In this document: positions 19,841 through 29,169 of the stretch, piece by piece | How positions within the stretch are numbered: position 1 is the first letter of the stretch | How the letters are laid out: each line of letters starts with the position of its first letter | Assembly (NCBI GenBank): GCA_944372335.1 | Contig: CALVYQ010000007.1 | Span: 1-64,000 of the forward strand | Reading direction: 5' to 3' | Length of the DNA: 64,000 bases | Origin: an uncultured Clostridia bacterium | GTDB lineage: Bacteria > Bacillota > Clostridia > Christensenellales > UBA1242 | Made by a program: the position numbers and the translations under genes | The notes under the pieces: model-generated | What the model was told of the DNA's origin: nothing | Seen by the model: the letters and a program-made list of their open reading frames with translations, nothing else | Databases searched by the model: none

Positions 19841-19855
19841 CTATATATATTAAAA

Positions 19856-20524
19856 TTATTGAACTCGGTTGATAACATTTGATGCGACTGCGGTTGGATA
19901 GGTCGGCAAATCTTGTATGCCTGGGCATTGAGAGCCACACGCCTGTTGACAAGGTGGTAAGCATGGATAACCATAACTTGGCACAAGCACATCAACGATT
20001 GCTGAAACTCTGATGATGATTTGAATACAAGCAGTAATTGTGAAGATATTTGGTGAAGTGAATGTGCCTATCTGGCTTGAGAAGAGCGCACTTGCCGTTA
20101 TATCAATCGGTGTTGCCGATGGCTGAGGCACAAACAAGACTACCGCCTTACTCACTGTCACCGATGAAGTTGCCGTGCCAATAACACCATTTGCGTCACG
20201 ATAGGTTATTGTGATTGGAATGCTGATGTTCATTGTGACATTTGCATAATTTGGTGCATTGTCTAACCTCTCAACAATTAGATCTGTCACCGTTGCGGTT
20301 GAGCCTGCAGTAGTTTCCGCCGATAAAAATGTGAGCGGAAGCGTTGGGTCAGCTGGCGTGAAGTTTGTCGCCTGCAAAACAATTCCGGTTTCCGTTCCTG
20401 TTGAAACACACGCATCAAAGATTTTTCGTGTTTGAATCAAAATCTTTTCGCATATTCCATTTGTAGGATTTCCACTAATAGGCCCCGGTTTATTCCCATT
20501 AGTATTGTTGATATAAAAAGACAT
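19856..20524 (-). CDS. Hypothetical Thr/Ala/Pro-rich protein with C-terminal Cys-rich tail, possible spore-surface protein
   Basis: The start ATG has a strong AAGGAGG. The 222-residue product has no signal peptide. It opens MSFYINNTNGNKPGPISGN, then NGICEKILIQTRKIFDACVSTGTETG, followed by a long beta-rich region with many Thr, Val and Ala. A short tail YGYPCLPPCQQACGSQCPGIQ follows, with five cysteines. Low complexity, lack of an export signal and the cysteine tail are typical of spore coat or exosporium proteins made in the mother cell. A tentative SigK-like promoter lies upstream. No named family is recognised, so the spore role is inference. Confidence 0.75.
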   Translation of the reverse strand: MSFYINNTNGNKPGPISGNPTNGICEKILIQTRKIFDACVSTGTETGIVLQATNFTPADPTLPLTFLSAETTAGSTATVTDLIVERLDNAPNYANVTMNISIPITITYRDANGVIGTATSSVTVSKAVVLFVPQPSATPIDITASALFSSQIGTFTSPNIFTITACIQIIIRVSAIVDVLVPSYGYPCLPPCQQACGSQCPGIQDLPTYPTAVASNVINRVQ

Positions 20525-20554
20525 CTTTTAACCTCCTTAAAGTCCTTACACAAT

Positions 20555-20581
20555 ATTTATATGCGCACACTCTAAAAAGGT
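20555..20581 (-). promoter_or_regulatory. Tentative SigK-like promoter
   Basis: On the minus strand AC (20581-20580), 16 nt, then CATATAAAT (20563-20555), close to the SigK pattern AC-N16/17-CATAnnnTA but not exact. It is about 31 nt before the start of the putative spore-surface gene. Confidence 0.3.
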
Positions 20582-20638
20582 TACTTAGAATTATATAAAC
20601 TCAACATCAGAAAAAATATTGATCCTATCTAAAAAGTT

Positions 20639-21148
20639 CTATATATAATAATGATCAAATTTGATTTCCTGATTAGGAAATCCACCTCGTTTTTTTATTT
20701 CGTTAAGAATTTGTAAATTTTGTTTCTTGCTAAATTGCATTGTATGGAATAAAGTTTTCTTTCCATCCACAAATGTAAATTCTAAACATTGTGCTGCATA
20801 TTTAGATGTTAATTTGTATGACATAAAATTTTTACAGTCTTGTTCTATTCGTGGAAAAATTTTTTTATTTTGTCCAATAGTGAGAAAGATATTATCATTA
20901 AATTCAACTTTTGCTTTTTTAAAAAGATTTACCACTTCAAAGATTAGTAAAGGTATACCTATTAATATCGCTAAAATTATTAATATGCTTTCTATTAAAT
21001 TTATTTCTTTATTAAACCATATAAATGTTGTAACCAAAACAACTAATCCAGTCAATATCATTATTGACAATAGTATAAATAAGAATATAAAACCAAATCC
21101 ATGAGCCCTTATAATTAATTTTGTTTCATTATGCTTATTATAAGTCAT
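20639..21148 (-). CDS. Hypothetical membrane protein, two TM helices plus PH-like soluble part
   Basis: AAAGGAG precedes the ATG. The 169-residue product has a short N-terminal polar tail, two hydrophobic helices (about residues 20-45 and 52-74) and a C-terminal soluble region of about 90 residues. That region (VEFNDNIFLTIGQNKKIFPRIEQ... LEFTFVDGKKTLFHTMQFSKKQNLQILNEIKKRG, paraphrased across) has the strand pattern of YcxB/bacterial PH-like domains. It is a single gene with no recognised function. Confidence 0.7.
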   Translation of the reverse strand: MTYNKHNETKLIIRAHGFGFIFLFILLSIMILTGLVVLVTTFIWFNKEINLIESILIILAILIGIPLLIFEVVNLFKKAKVEFNDNIFLTIGQNKKIFPRIEQDCKNFMSYKLTSKYAAQCLEFTFVDGKKTLFHTMQFSKKQNLQILNEIKKRGGFPNQEIKFDHYYI

Positions 21149-21224
21149 AACTCTCCTTTGTTTTCAAATCTATCTTATTTAAGACTTTTGTTAATTTCAA
21201 ATACTAATTTTAATAACCAAAAAA

Positions 21225-21263
21225 CCACAATATATTGTGTGGTATGCATTGCATACTACCATG
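21225..21263 (-). repeat. Palindromic repeat copy B, doubling as terminator of the M18 peptidase gene
   Basis: CCACAATATATTGTG followed by TGGTATGC-ATT-GCATACTACCATG. On the minus strand the second palindrome ends in TTTTTT, directly after the stop at 21267, so it would act as an intrinsic terminator. It matches repeats at 8379-8414 and 61119-61155. Confidence 0.7.
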
Positions 21264-21266
21264 CAT

Positions 21267-22622
21267 TTACTCACAGACAAACGCTTTGAAAGCAAGATAA
21301 GCAGAATATAAGTCTGCCTTTGAGATAAGCTCATAAGGTGCGTGCATGGAGATAACAGGCAAGCCGACATCAAGTGTATCAATGTTAAGGCTAGCAACAT
21401 ACTTTGCAATTGTTCCGCCTCCACCGACATCTACCTTGCCAAGTTCAGCAGTCTGCCAAATTATGTTGTTATCTGAAAATATCTTTCTAACGATACCCAC
21501 AAGTTCAGCACTTGCATCACTCCCCGAACTTTTTCCTCGTGTCCCTGTAAACTTTTTAACAACAACGCCGTGAGAGATAATTGCAGAATTTCTTGCCTCA
21601 AACACATCAGCAAAATTAGGGTCATAGCAGCTTTCAACATCGGCAGAAAGACACTTTGAGTTTGCTCTAACAAGTCTTGTGTTTGCCTTGAAATTTTTAC
21701 ATATCTCTTCAAGCAAATCTTCATAGACTTTGCACTTCATTCCTGTTGTGCCCTCGCTTCCAATCTCTTCCTTATCAACAAGGATTGCCATAGAGTTATC
21801 ACTCGCCTCAAAAAGCGCTTTGACTGCTGGATACGCACAGGAGCGGTCATCGTGGCCATAGCCTGCAATAAAAGCTCTATCCATTCCGACATCACGTGCC
21901 TTCATCGCTGGCACAGCGGAAAGTTCTGCACTTAAAAAGTCCTCTTCTGTTATTTTGTATTTCTCATTTAATATCTTTAAAACATTTTGCTTAATCTTTT
22001 CTTTTTCGTCTTTGTCGTAGTCTGCCATTCCGCCAAAAACAAGGTTGAGTTGCTCGCCAGAGATTATCTTTTCTCCTGTTTTTTTCATCTGCTCCTGCCC
22101 TAGATGAGGTAGAAGGTCATTGATATAGAAAACAGGTTCATCTTCCTTCTCTCCAATGTTGATTTCAACACTCGTTCCATCACGGCGAACAACCACTCCG
22201 TGAAGAGAAAGAGGAATTGTTGTCCATTGATATTTTTTAATACCGCCATAGTAGTGCGTCTTTAAAAAGCAGAAGCCGTTATCCTCATACATTGGATTAG
22301 ATTTTAAGTCAATACGTGGACTATCGATGTGTGCACCTAAGATTCTTAGCCCATTTTCCAACTTTTCATTTACCCTAAAAAGCACAACGCTTTTGCCACG
22401 ATTGACAAAATAGCGTTTCTCGTGTGGTAAAATCTTGTCACCAAACTGATACTCTTTAAAGCCCTCTTTCTTTGCCATTTCCACAATATTTTTGCAAGCC
22501 TCACGCTCAGTTTTTGAAGAGTCCAAAAAATTTTTGTATTCCTCTGCAAATCGGAAGCATTTTTTTATTTCGTTTTTATTTGCCTCTTCATAAAAATTTT
22601 TCTTTTTATATGTCAAATCCAT
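21267..22622 (-). CDS. M18 family aminopeptidase
   Basis: The 451-residue metallopeptidase removes N-terminal residues, preferring acidic ones in characterised relatives (aspartyl aminopeptidase, ApeA/DNPEP). Metal and catalytic motifs are visible: GAHIDSPRIDLK (His ligand), GYGHDDRSCAYPA, LVDKEEIGSEGTTG (catalytic Glu and ligand), SADVE, and the C-terminal ISMHAPYELISKADLYSAY with the last His ligand. Length matches the clostridial M18 group. The start has GGAGG nearby (AAAGGAGGTAAT). It is a cytoplasmic enzyme for peptide turnover and a monocistronic gene. Confidence 0.95.
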   Translation of the reverse strand: MDLTYKKKNFYEEANKNEIKKCFRFAEEYKNFLDSSKTEREACKNIVEMAKKEGFKEYQFGDKILPHEKRYFVNRGKSVVLFRVNEKLENGLRILGAHIDSPRIDLKSNPMYEDNGFCFLKTHYYGGIKKYQWTTIPLSLHGVVVRRDGTSVEINIGEKEDEPVFYINDLLPHLGQEQMKKTGEKIISGEQLNLVFGGMADYDKDEKEKIKQNVLKILNEKYKITEEDFLSAELSAVPAMKARDVGMDRAFIAGYGHDDRSCAYPAVKALFEASDNSMAILVDKEEIGSEGTTGMKCKVYEDLLEEICKNFKANTRLVRANSKCLSADVESCYDPNFADVFEARNSAIISHGVVVKKFTGTRGKSSGSDASAELVGIVRKIFSDNNIIWQTAELGKVDVGGGGTIAKYVASLNIDTLDVGLPVISMHAPYELISKADLYSAYLAFKAFVCE

Positions 22623-22697
22623 ATTACCTCCTTTATATACTTAAATATTTTATCACAAAATTATATAATTAGCAAACAATTTAAAAATAGGCAATAA

Positions 22698-22722
22698 AAA
22701 AGAGAAGAAAAATCCTCTCTTT
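22698..22722 (-). terminator. Intrinsic terminator after spoIVA
   Basis: AAAGAGAGGA pairs imperfectly with TCTTCTCTTT, then a T run on the minus strand, 13 bp after the spoIVA stop. Confidence 0.65.
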
Positions 22723-22735
22723 CATATAATTTTGA

Positions 22736-24214
22736 TTATAACAAAATACACAAAACTCCGCCCTTGCCTTCGTTGATAATTCGACAAAGTGTTTTTCGCA
22801 TCTTGCGTTGGGCGTCCTGAGGCATCATAACAATTTTGGAAGAGATGTTATCACCAACAAGACTTGATAAGCTCTTGCCAAGTAGATTAGTTTCCCAGAT
22901 TTCGCCCGGATTGTTTTCAAACTGCTCGTTTAGATAGTTCACTAAATCTTTGCTTTGTGCCTCTGTTCCGACAAGTGGAGTGACTTCTGTTTCGACATCG
23001 ACTTTAATGATATGCAAACTTGGAGCACTTGCCTTAATCTTAACGCCGTAACGGTTACCTTGCTTAACAACTTCTGGCTCTTGAAGAGTGAATTCGCTCT
23101 GTTTTGGCACAACGATTCCATATCCATTCTCTTCCGCTTCGTTAAGCGCATCTTTAAGCTTATCATATTCAAGTTTTGCAATGGCTAAATCTTTGATATA
23201 GGAGACAAGCTCAAAATCATCTTTAATCTCAAAGCCACATTCTTCACTTAAAACTCTATAGAAGAGATTTTCCTTTGGAATGACTGAGAAGCGGATAACC
23301 CCCTCGCCCATCTCCACATTTGAAAAGGTAATTGGGTCAAATCTTTCACTCTCAGTAAATACAAGTGCGTCTTTTTTGGTGTCACCAATCTTTTTAACTT
23401 CTCCTCCAAACTTTTTGATTTCGCCAACAATCTCTTTGATGATAGGATTGGAAAATGGCAAAGCTGAAATCCACTTTGGCATACTTACTTTTATTGATGT
23501 GACAGGAAATTCTTGAAGCATCTTCTCAAAGATTCTCTCGACATCGCCCTCTTTCATATCTTGAACATTCATGGCAACCACCTGTGCATCATACTTTTCG
23601 GATAAATTTTGACTAAGTCTTTTACTGTCAGCACTCTGTGGATTTTTGGTATTCAAAACAATCACAAAAGGCTTGCCACAATTTTTAACATCTCTCACTA
23701 TTTCCTCTTCCGCCTGAACATAACTATCTCGTGGCAAATCTGTTACACTTCCATCAGTTGTCACCACAATGCCAATTGTCGAGTGCTCTTCAATAACTTT
23801 CTTCGTGCCAAATTCCGCCGCCTTTTCAAAAGGCATTTCCTCTTTCGACCAAGGTGTTTTAACAAGACGAGGCTTGTTATTTTCTTCAACTCCCATAGCA
23901 CCCGCAACAAGATAGCCGACACAATCAATCATTCTGACCTTCAAATTTATCTTATCCGCTACAGCAATCTTAACCGCCTCATTAGGAACAAATCTTGGCT
24001 GTGTTGTCATGATAGTTTTGCCGTCAGCACTCTGCGGAAGTTCATCAATCGTGCGTTTTTTGCTGTTTTCATTTTCGATATTAGGAATGACAAGTTTTTT
24101 CATAAATTCCGAGATGAAAGTTGACTTGCCAACTCTCACAGGCCCCACCACGCCGATATATATATCACCATTGGTGCGAGTTTTAATATCTTCATATATC
24201 TGATATTTTTCCAT
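22736..24214 (-). CDS. spoIVA: Stage IV sporulation protein A (coat-basement ATPase)
   Basis: The start at 24214 (MEKYQIYEDIKTRTNG) has GGAGG 4-5 nt upstream; a longer frame lacks a site. The 492-residue length equals known SpoIVA. Walker A is GPVRVGKST near residue 24, and a TRAFAC-type GTPase-like ATPase fold follows, with IDCVGYLVAGAMG and LNTKNP. The C-terminus ends GGVLCILL, the conserved tail that helps bind SpoVM and the forespore membrane. The protein polymerises around the forespore as the base of the coat. It lies downstream of der-plsY as in Clostridia, but gpsA, often between plsY and spoIVA, is absent. Confidence 0.97.
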   Translation of the reverse strand: MEKYQIYEDIKTRTNGDIYIGVVGPVRVGKSTFISEFMKKLVIPNIENENSKKRTIDELPQSADGKTIMTTQPRFVPNEAVKIAVADKINLKVRMIDCVGYLVAGAMGVEENNKPRLVKTPWSKEEMPFEKAAEFGTKKVIEEHSTIGIVVTTDGSVTDLPRDSYVQAEEEIVRDVKNCGKPFVIVLNTKNPQSADSKRLSQNLSEKYDAQVVAMNVQDMKEGDVERIFEKMLQEFPVTSIKVSMPKWISALPFSNPIIKEIVGEIKKFGGEVKKIGDTKKDALVFTESERFDPITFSNVEMGEGVIRFSVIPKENLFYRVLSEECGFEIKDDFELVSYIKDLAIAKLEYDKLKDALNEAEENGYGIVVPKQSEFTLQEPEVVKQGNRYGVKIKASAPSLHIIKVDVETEVTPLVGTEAQSKDLVNYLNEQFENNPGEIWETNLLGKSLSSLVGDNISSKIVMMPQDAQRKMRKTLCRIINEGKGGVLCILL

Positions 24215-24355
24215 ATAACCTCCATACACATAATAAAAATATGCAAAATTTAAGGCTAATAGAACATAATTAAACATAAGGCTTATACAAAATTTGAATA
24301 AAAAATGCTATCCTCTAATAGATAACATTTTTTGTGTTTTTAAAATTGATATTTT

Positions 24356-24715
24356 TTACTTTGTCAAATTATAACTTAAATCGAGCAGAAATTCTAGGTC
24401 ATTTGTGGCAATCTCTTCAAGGCTTATAGTCAGCCAGTGGACTTTGTTCATGTGATAGGCAACATAAACGCCCTTTTTCTTCAACATATCCGCACGGATA
24501 AGCGGGTCAGTTTTAATATCTAAGATATCTAAATTTTTGACTGTGCCGTTATTTTTATACCCACTAATCTTATCGCTTGACACTTGCATAATTAGAGCAA
24601 ACCACTTTCTATTATGCCTATGACGAAAAATCAAAGTTTCAAAATCCTTAAACGGATTGTCTGGCGTGACGCCATAATTCTCTTTAACATACCTAACAAA
24701 CTCTTCCTTTGTCAT
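24356..24715 (-). CDS. MmcQ/YjbR family protein
   Basis: The 119-residue small protein has the MmcQ/YjbR (CyaY-like fold) pattern: EEFVRYVKENYGV...PDNPFKD, RKWFALIMQVS, LDIKTDPLIRADMLKKKGVYVAYHMNKVHWLTISL. Its precise role is unknown; family members were proposed to bind DNA, on weak evidence. It begins 15 bp after plsY and is probably co-transcribed with der-plsY. The upstream Shine-Dalgarno (GGTG) is weak. Confidence 0.9.
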   Translation of the reverse strand: MTKEEFVRYVKENYGVTPDNPFKDFETLIFRHRHNRKWFALIMQVSSDKISGYKNNGTVKNLDILDIKTDPLIRADMLKKKGVYVAYHMNKVHWLTISLEEIATNDLEFLLDLSYNLTK

Positions 24716-24730
24716 AACAACACCAAATTC

Positions 24731-25516
24731 CTATTCTTGCTTGTTATCATTACTTTCATCTATATTTTCGGTTGTTTTATCATTGGTGTAAGAATTTTCT
24801 TCAATGACAATCTCTTCGCCTTTATCCTCACCCTCTTCCACAACAACAGCTGTCTTTTTCTTGCAAATTTTACTCATAAGGTCAACCTTGTTTTCTTTGC
24901 CGGTGAAAAGCCTTGCGATGTTCTTATGATGAAGTGAGAATGTTAATACAACAATACACCAAATAATCACAAGTATTGCCACAAGATGTGGAACATTCCA
25001 AACGGAAAATAGCGTGGTTGAAGTTATTGCCATGGAAAGAATGTAGATAAAGGAAATGACCGAGCCGTATTTGATGACAAAAAGCATAAGTAAAAAGCAG
25101 ACCACAAACGCAATCAAACTCATCCAATAGAAATGTGGATTGAAGGTGAAAAGTCCGAAGGTGCAAGCCACGCCTTTTCCACCTTTAAATTTATAGTAAA
25201 CAGGAAAGCAATGTCCAACAATAGCAGAAACGCCAGAGATAAAGTATGCAAGGTCGCCATAGCCCACATAGAAATGTTCAGTAGCAAAATAGGAAATAAG
25301 TGCTGGCAGACCGCACTTTATAGCATCCATAACAAGCGTCAATATTGCCTCGCCAAACCCACGTGTGCGAAGCATATTCATAGTGCCAGGATTGTGACTA
25401 CCAACCTTCGTTATATCTTTCTTTGCAAAAGCCCAAGAGAAGATTCTAGCAAAACTGATGCTACCAATTAGATATGCACAAACAACAATTATAACAAATA
25501 CCCATGCTATATTCAT
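24731..25516 (-). CDS. plsY: Acyl-phosphate:glycerol-3-phosphate acyltransferase PlsY
   Basis: The 261-residue membrane enzyme makes lysophosphatidate from acyl-phosphate and glycerol-3-phosphate. Motifs include GSISFARIFSW, SHNPGTMNMLRTRGFG and the loop CFPVYYKFKGGKGVACTFG. About six to seven helices end near residue 200. A C-terminal cytoplasmic extension of about 60 residues (KICKKKTAVVVEEGEDKGEEIVIEE..., acidic and Asn/Glu-rich) is not part of the usual family. It overlaps der by 4 bp. GGAGG precedes the ATG. Confidence 0.94.
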   Translation of the reverse strand: MNIAWVFVIIVVCAYLIGSISFARIFSWAFAKKDITKVGSHNPGTMNMLRTRGFGEAILTLVMDAIKCGLPALISYFATEHFYVGYGDLAYFISGVSAIVGHCFPVYYKFKGGKGVACTFGLFTFNPHFYWMSLIAFVVCFLLMLFVIKYGSVISFIYILSMAITSTTLFSVWNVPHLVAILVIIWCIVVLTFSLHHKNIARLFTGKENKVDLMSKICKKKTAVVVEEGEDKGEEIVIEENSYTNDKTTENIDESNDNKQE

Positions 25517-26820
25517 TCTTCCTCCTTACCTTTAAAGACAAGCATAATCGGCGTTCCCGCAAAATCCACCTTTTCTCTCAACCTATTCTCTAAATAACGC
25601 TCATAAGAGAAATTGATAAGTTTAGGCTCTTTGCAAAAGAAAACGAATTTAGGCGGATTTGTCGAAGCCTCTGTCGCATACAAAATCTTCGCCCTTTGCC
25701 CATTTTTTGATGGTGGCTCGAAATTTAGAATTGCATCTTGCAAAATATCATTTAAAACGCCGGTTGTTATCCTTCTTGAAGCATTTTCATAGACATAATC
25801 TACTTTCTCCATAATTTCGGATAGTCCTTTGCCGGTTAAGGCAGAAACATAGATAGGCACAAAATATGACATAAAGGAAAGTTTGTCTTTTAAAATTTCG
25901 CCATACTTATTCTTGTCCATTGTCTTTAAGTCCCATTTATTGACAACAACCACACTTGGCTTACCCGCCTCATGCACATAGCCAGCAATTCGCACATCCT
26001 GCTCAGTTATCTCCTTTGAAGCATCAAGCACAATCAAAACTACATCAGCTTCATCTATTGCCATCATACTTCTAAGCACGGAATAGCCTTCCACGCTCTC
26101 TTTTTCAACTGAACGCTGACGGCGAAGCCCAGCTGTATCAACAAGATAATAGTCCTTTTTGTTACATCTAAAAGGTATGGTCACGGCGTCTCTAGTCGTT
26201 CCTTCAACTTCACTTACAACCACTCGCTTTTTGCCAAGTAACCTGTTGATAAGCGAAGATTTTCCAACATTAGGCCTGCCCACGAGAGCTAGTTTGATGC
26301 CGTTTAATTCCTCTTTTGGTAAATCTTTTGGAAAATATGAAGTTACTTTGTCAAGCACATCTCCAATCCCCCTTCCTTGCGAACAAGAGATAGGCATAGG
26401 ATCCCCTAACCCCAGAGAGTAAAAATCATAGAGATTGGATAAATCAAAATTGTCAAGTTTATTTGCCACAAGCACAACAGGAAGTTTTTTTCTTCTAAGC
26501 ATACTTGCCACACTCATATCAGCGTTTGTCACGCCCACCTTACCATCGACAAGAAAGATTATGACATCGGCGTTATCAAGAGCCATATCCACCTGCTCTT
26601 TAATTTCCGATTGAAAGATATCCTCACTTTTCTCTTCAAGCCCGCCGGTATCCACCAAAGAAAATTCTTGCCCGCACCACTCAGCGTCAGCATAAATTCT
26701 GTCACGAGTCACACCCGCAACATCATCAACAATTGAAATTCTCTTCCCGCATATCTTATTAAAAAGCGTGGATTTACCAACATTGGCACGCCCCACAATA
26801 GCTACTATTGGTTTACTCAT
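25513..26820 (-). CDS. der: Ribosome biogenesis GTPase Der (EngA)
   Basis: The 435-residue protein has two tandem GTPase domains (GRANVGKSTLFN near residue 8 and GRPNVGKSSLIN near 181, each with DTGGLEE/DTAGLRR and NKLD/NKWD) and the C-terminal KH-like domain. It acts in 50S subunit maturation. It heads the der-plsY-mmcQ transcript. No Shine-Dalgarno precedes the ATG. A TTTACT-N17-TATATT promoter ends 7 nt upstream, so the transcript is probably leaderless. Confidence 0.97.
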   Translation of the reverse strand: MSKPIVAIVGRANVGKSTLFNKICGKRISIVDDVAGVTRDRIYADAEWCGQEFSLVDTGGLEEKSEDIFQSEIKEQVDMALDNADVIIFLVDGKVGVTNADMSVASMLRRKKLPVVLVANKLDNFDLSNLYDFYSLGLGDPMPISCSQGRGIGDVLDKVTSYFPKDLPKEELNGIKLALVGRPNVGKSSLINRLLGKKRVVVSEVEGTTRDAVTIPFRCNKKDYYLVDTAGLRRQRSVEKESVEGYSVLRSMMAIDEADVVLIVLDASKEITEQDVRIAGYVHEAGKPSVVVVNKWDLKTMDKNKYGEILKDKLSFMSYFVPIYVSALTGKGLSEIMEKVDYVYENASRRITTGVLNDILQDAILNFEPPSKNGQRAKILYATEASTNPPKFVFFCKEPKLINFSYERYLENRLREKVDFAGTPIMLVFKGKEEE

Positions 26821-26827
26821 ATATATT

Positions 26828-26856
26828 AATATATCACATTAGACAAAATAAGTAAA
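26828..26856 (-). promoter_or_regulatory. Possible leaderless promoter of der
   Basis: TTTACT (26856-26851), 17-bp spacer, TATATT (26833-26828), 7 nt before the ATG at 26820. The rest of the gap to feoB (to 27075) shows no gene. Confidence 0.45.
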
Positions 26857-27075
26857 ATGTTTTCACAAAATAAAAATGCTTAAAATTTTTTAACTATTTT
26901 TCACACTTAAATTTTACTTAAAATTTTTTAAATAAAATAGCGTTAGTTAGGCACAAATCAACACTTTGACATAACAAGATAAAACGGTATGGTAAAGCGA
27001 TATATAAAAATAAACAGAGATTTAGGATATTAGAAATGGTAATTTGTAAGGCGTTTAATTAAAATTTGCCCATGC

Positions 27076-29169
27076 CTATCTCCTATGCCTACTCCCGCAT
27101 CTTTTTTTACAATTTTGGCATAACCCCGTGCATTTTTTATGCTTAACAAATTTGTAAATAAAAATAAATGAAAGAAAGATAAAGATTATAACAACTAGCA
27201 CAAACACCGCACTCCAGCCAAAAAGCTCAATGGTAAACGCTATATTAAAGACAAGGAAACTTATGATATACGCTGTCACGAGCTCAATTAGGACACCGAT
27301 TATTGTCCACTTTTTGCCCACTTCTTGAATGAGCATAGATATGGAAGAGATGCATGGAACATAAAGGAGTGAAAAGACTAAAAATGAAAGAACGGAAGCG
27401 TGTGAAGCAAAATATACTGCACTTGTTGGAATTAGTAACGATTCTGAAATCAGCCTTGTTGCACTTGAATCAATACCGTTAAACATGGCAATAGAAGAAA
27501 CAACCACTTCTTTTGCTACAAGCCCTGCGAGAAGTGCCGATACCACCGCCCAATTGTCAAAGCCTAGCGGAGCAAAAATAGGAGAGAGAAACTTACCTAT
27601 CGTTTGAAGCATACTGCCTGTGGCATCTGGGCAATAGCTAAACGAGAAACTAAAGGAAGATAGCAAGAAAATGATAATATTCATGGAAATCATTATTGAG
27701 CCAACCTTCACTAAAAAATGTTTAGAATTTTCAAGTAGCACTTTACCCGTTCTCTTCAAAGACATTCGTCTATAAGGTGGAAATTCCAAAATAAAAGTTT
27801 GATTGTTGCTTTTTAAAACTGTCATATCTAAAAGCTTTGAGATTGTAATTGCCACAATGACACCAAGAAGATATAGTCCAATTATAACAAAGATATTGTT
27901 TGCCCCAAAAAACGCCCCGCCGACCACCGCATAGATAGGTATTTTTGCAGAGCAACTCATATATGGACAGATAAGTGCCGTCTTAAGCTTGCTGTTTTTA
28001 TTGTCCATATTGCGCGCGGTCATGATTGCAGTTGTTGAACAACCAAAGCCCATAAGGAGAGTATAGACGCTCTTACCTGACAAGCCGACTTTCCCCAAGA
28101 TGTCCTCAAAGATAAATGCCACACGGCTTAGATATCCACTATCTTCAAGCACGCTCAAAAAGAAGAATAAAAGCACTACCTGTGGCAAAAAGGAAAGCAC
28201 TGTTGCCACTCCACCAAAAATAGCATCGCTAAAAAGATGATAGATAAAACCGTCTCCCAAATGTTCTAATAGAAAATCGGAAATCGGCATTGTGACAAGG
28301 CTTAACAATGATGAAAGAACGTCTGATAAGAAAGCACTAAGTGAGAAAAAGGTTAAGTAAAATATAATTGCAAGAATAAATAAAAAGCACGGAAAGGCAA
28401 GATATTTATTTAAAAGAATTTTGTCGAGCTTGCTTTTTCCATAGACAAAATCATTTTTTAAACACGATAAGTTTATAATCTCATCAATGAAATCATACCT
28501 TGCCCTTGCAATTATTTCCATAGAATTTTGTGGTAGTTTGGAAAAAATTTCTTCTATCTTTTTTTCGTCATAGTTGTGGCGAAGAAAAAAATTTTTATCT
28601 CTTTCATACGCCTTTATACAAAACATTTTTTTATTTTCTAAATTAGAAAAATATGGTAAAATGCAAGAAAAATCCACTTTTTTTAAATAATTTAGTGTAT
28701 TTTTATTAAAAAAAGCCATGTTTTTATATTCTTCAAAATTTTTCTCTGCATTTAGTTCAAGCACTTTAACGCCCAAGAGTTTCTCTAGTTTGTTTTTGTC
28801 AACCTTATATTTTTGCCTTTTATCTATCTCGTTTAAAACTACACAAATATCTCTTCCGCTTTCAACGAGGCATAGCGTTAAATATAGATTTCTTTGCAAG
28901 TTGTTTAAGTCACAGATGTTGATTATCTTTGAACTTGAATTTTCTATAAGCTTAACTGAAACTTCCTCCTCAAAGGAAAGTGGCGAAAGCGAGTATATTC
29001 CCGGCGTATCAACAAGCACAAACTTTTCGCCATTTAAAGAAAACTCCTTCTTTTTCTCTTCCACTGTAACACCATGCCAATTTCCAACGTGCTCATTCGC
29101 TTTAACAAGAGAGTTATAGAAGGTAGTCTTTCCAGCGTTTGGATTTCCGACTAAAAGTATCTCTTCCAT
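27076..29169 (-). CDS. feoB: Ferrous iron transporter FeoB
   Basis: I use the ATG at 29169, which overlaps the feoA stop in TGATG, with GGTGG upstream. The 697-residue protein has an N-terminal G domain (GNPNAGKTTFYNSL, VDTPGIYSLSP, LNEID), a helical GDI-like domain and the membrane region with the two Gate repeats (CPYMSCSAKIPIYA and the later ALLAGLVAKEVVVSS). It imports Fe2+ across the cytoplasmic membrane. The C-terminus adds a short basic Cys-rich tail (CTGLCQNCKKRCGSRHRR), like the separate FeoB-associated Cys-rich proteins of other anaerobes. It forms an operon with feoA. Confidence 0.96.
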   Translation of the reverse strand: MEEILLVGNPNAGKTTFYNSLVKANEHVGNWHGVTVEEKKKEFSLNGEKFVLVDTPGIYSLSPLSFEEEVSVKLIENSSSKIINICDLNNLQRNLYLTLCLVESGRDICVVLNEIDKRQKYKVDKNKLEKLLGVKVLELNAEKNFEEYKNMAFFNKNTLNYLKKVDFSCILPYFSNLENKKMFCIKAYERDKNFFLRHNYDEKKIEEIFSKLPQNSMEIIARARYDFIDEIINLSCLKNDFVYGKSKLDKILLNKYLAFPCFLFILAIIFYLTFFSLSAFLSDVLSSLLSLVTMPISDFLLEHLGDGFIYHLFSDAIFGGVATVLSFLPQVVLLFFFLSVLEDSGYLSRVAFIFEDILGKVGLSGKSVYTLLMGFGCSTTAIMTARNMDNKNSKLKTALICPYMSCSAKIPIYAVVGGAFFGANNIFVIIGLYLLGVIVAITISKLLDMTVLKSNNQTFILEFPPYRRMSLKRTGKVLLENSKHFLVKVGSIMISMNIIIFLLSSFSFSFSYCPDATGSMLQTIGKFLSPIFAPLGFDNWAVVSALLAGLVAKEVVVSSIAMFNGIDSSATRLISESLLIPTSAVYFASHASVLSFLVFSLLYVPCISSISMLIQEVGKKWTIIGVLIELVTAYIISFLVFNIAFTIELFGWSAVFVLVVIIFIFLSFIFIYKFVKHKKCTGLCQNCKKRCGSRHRR

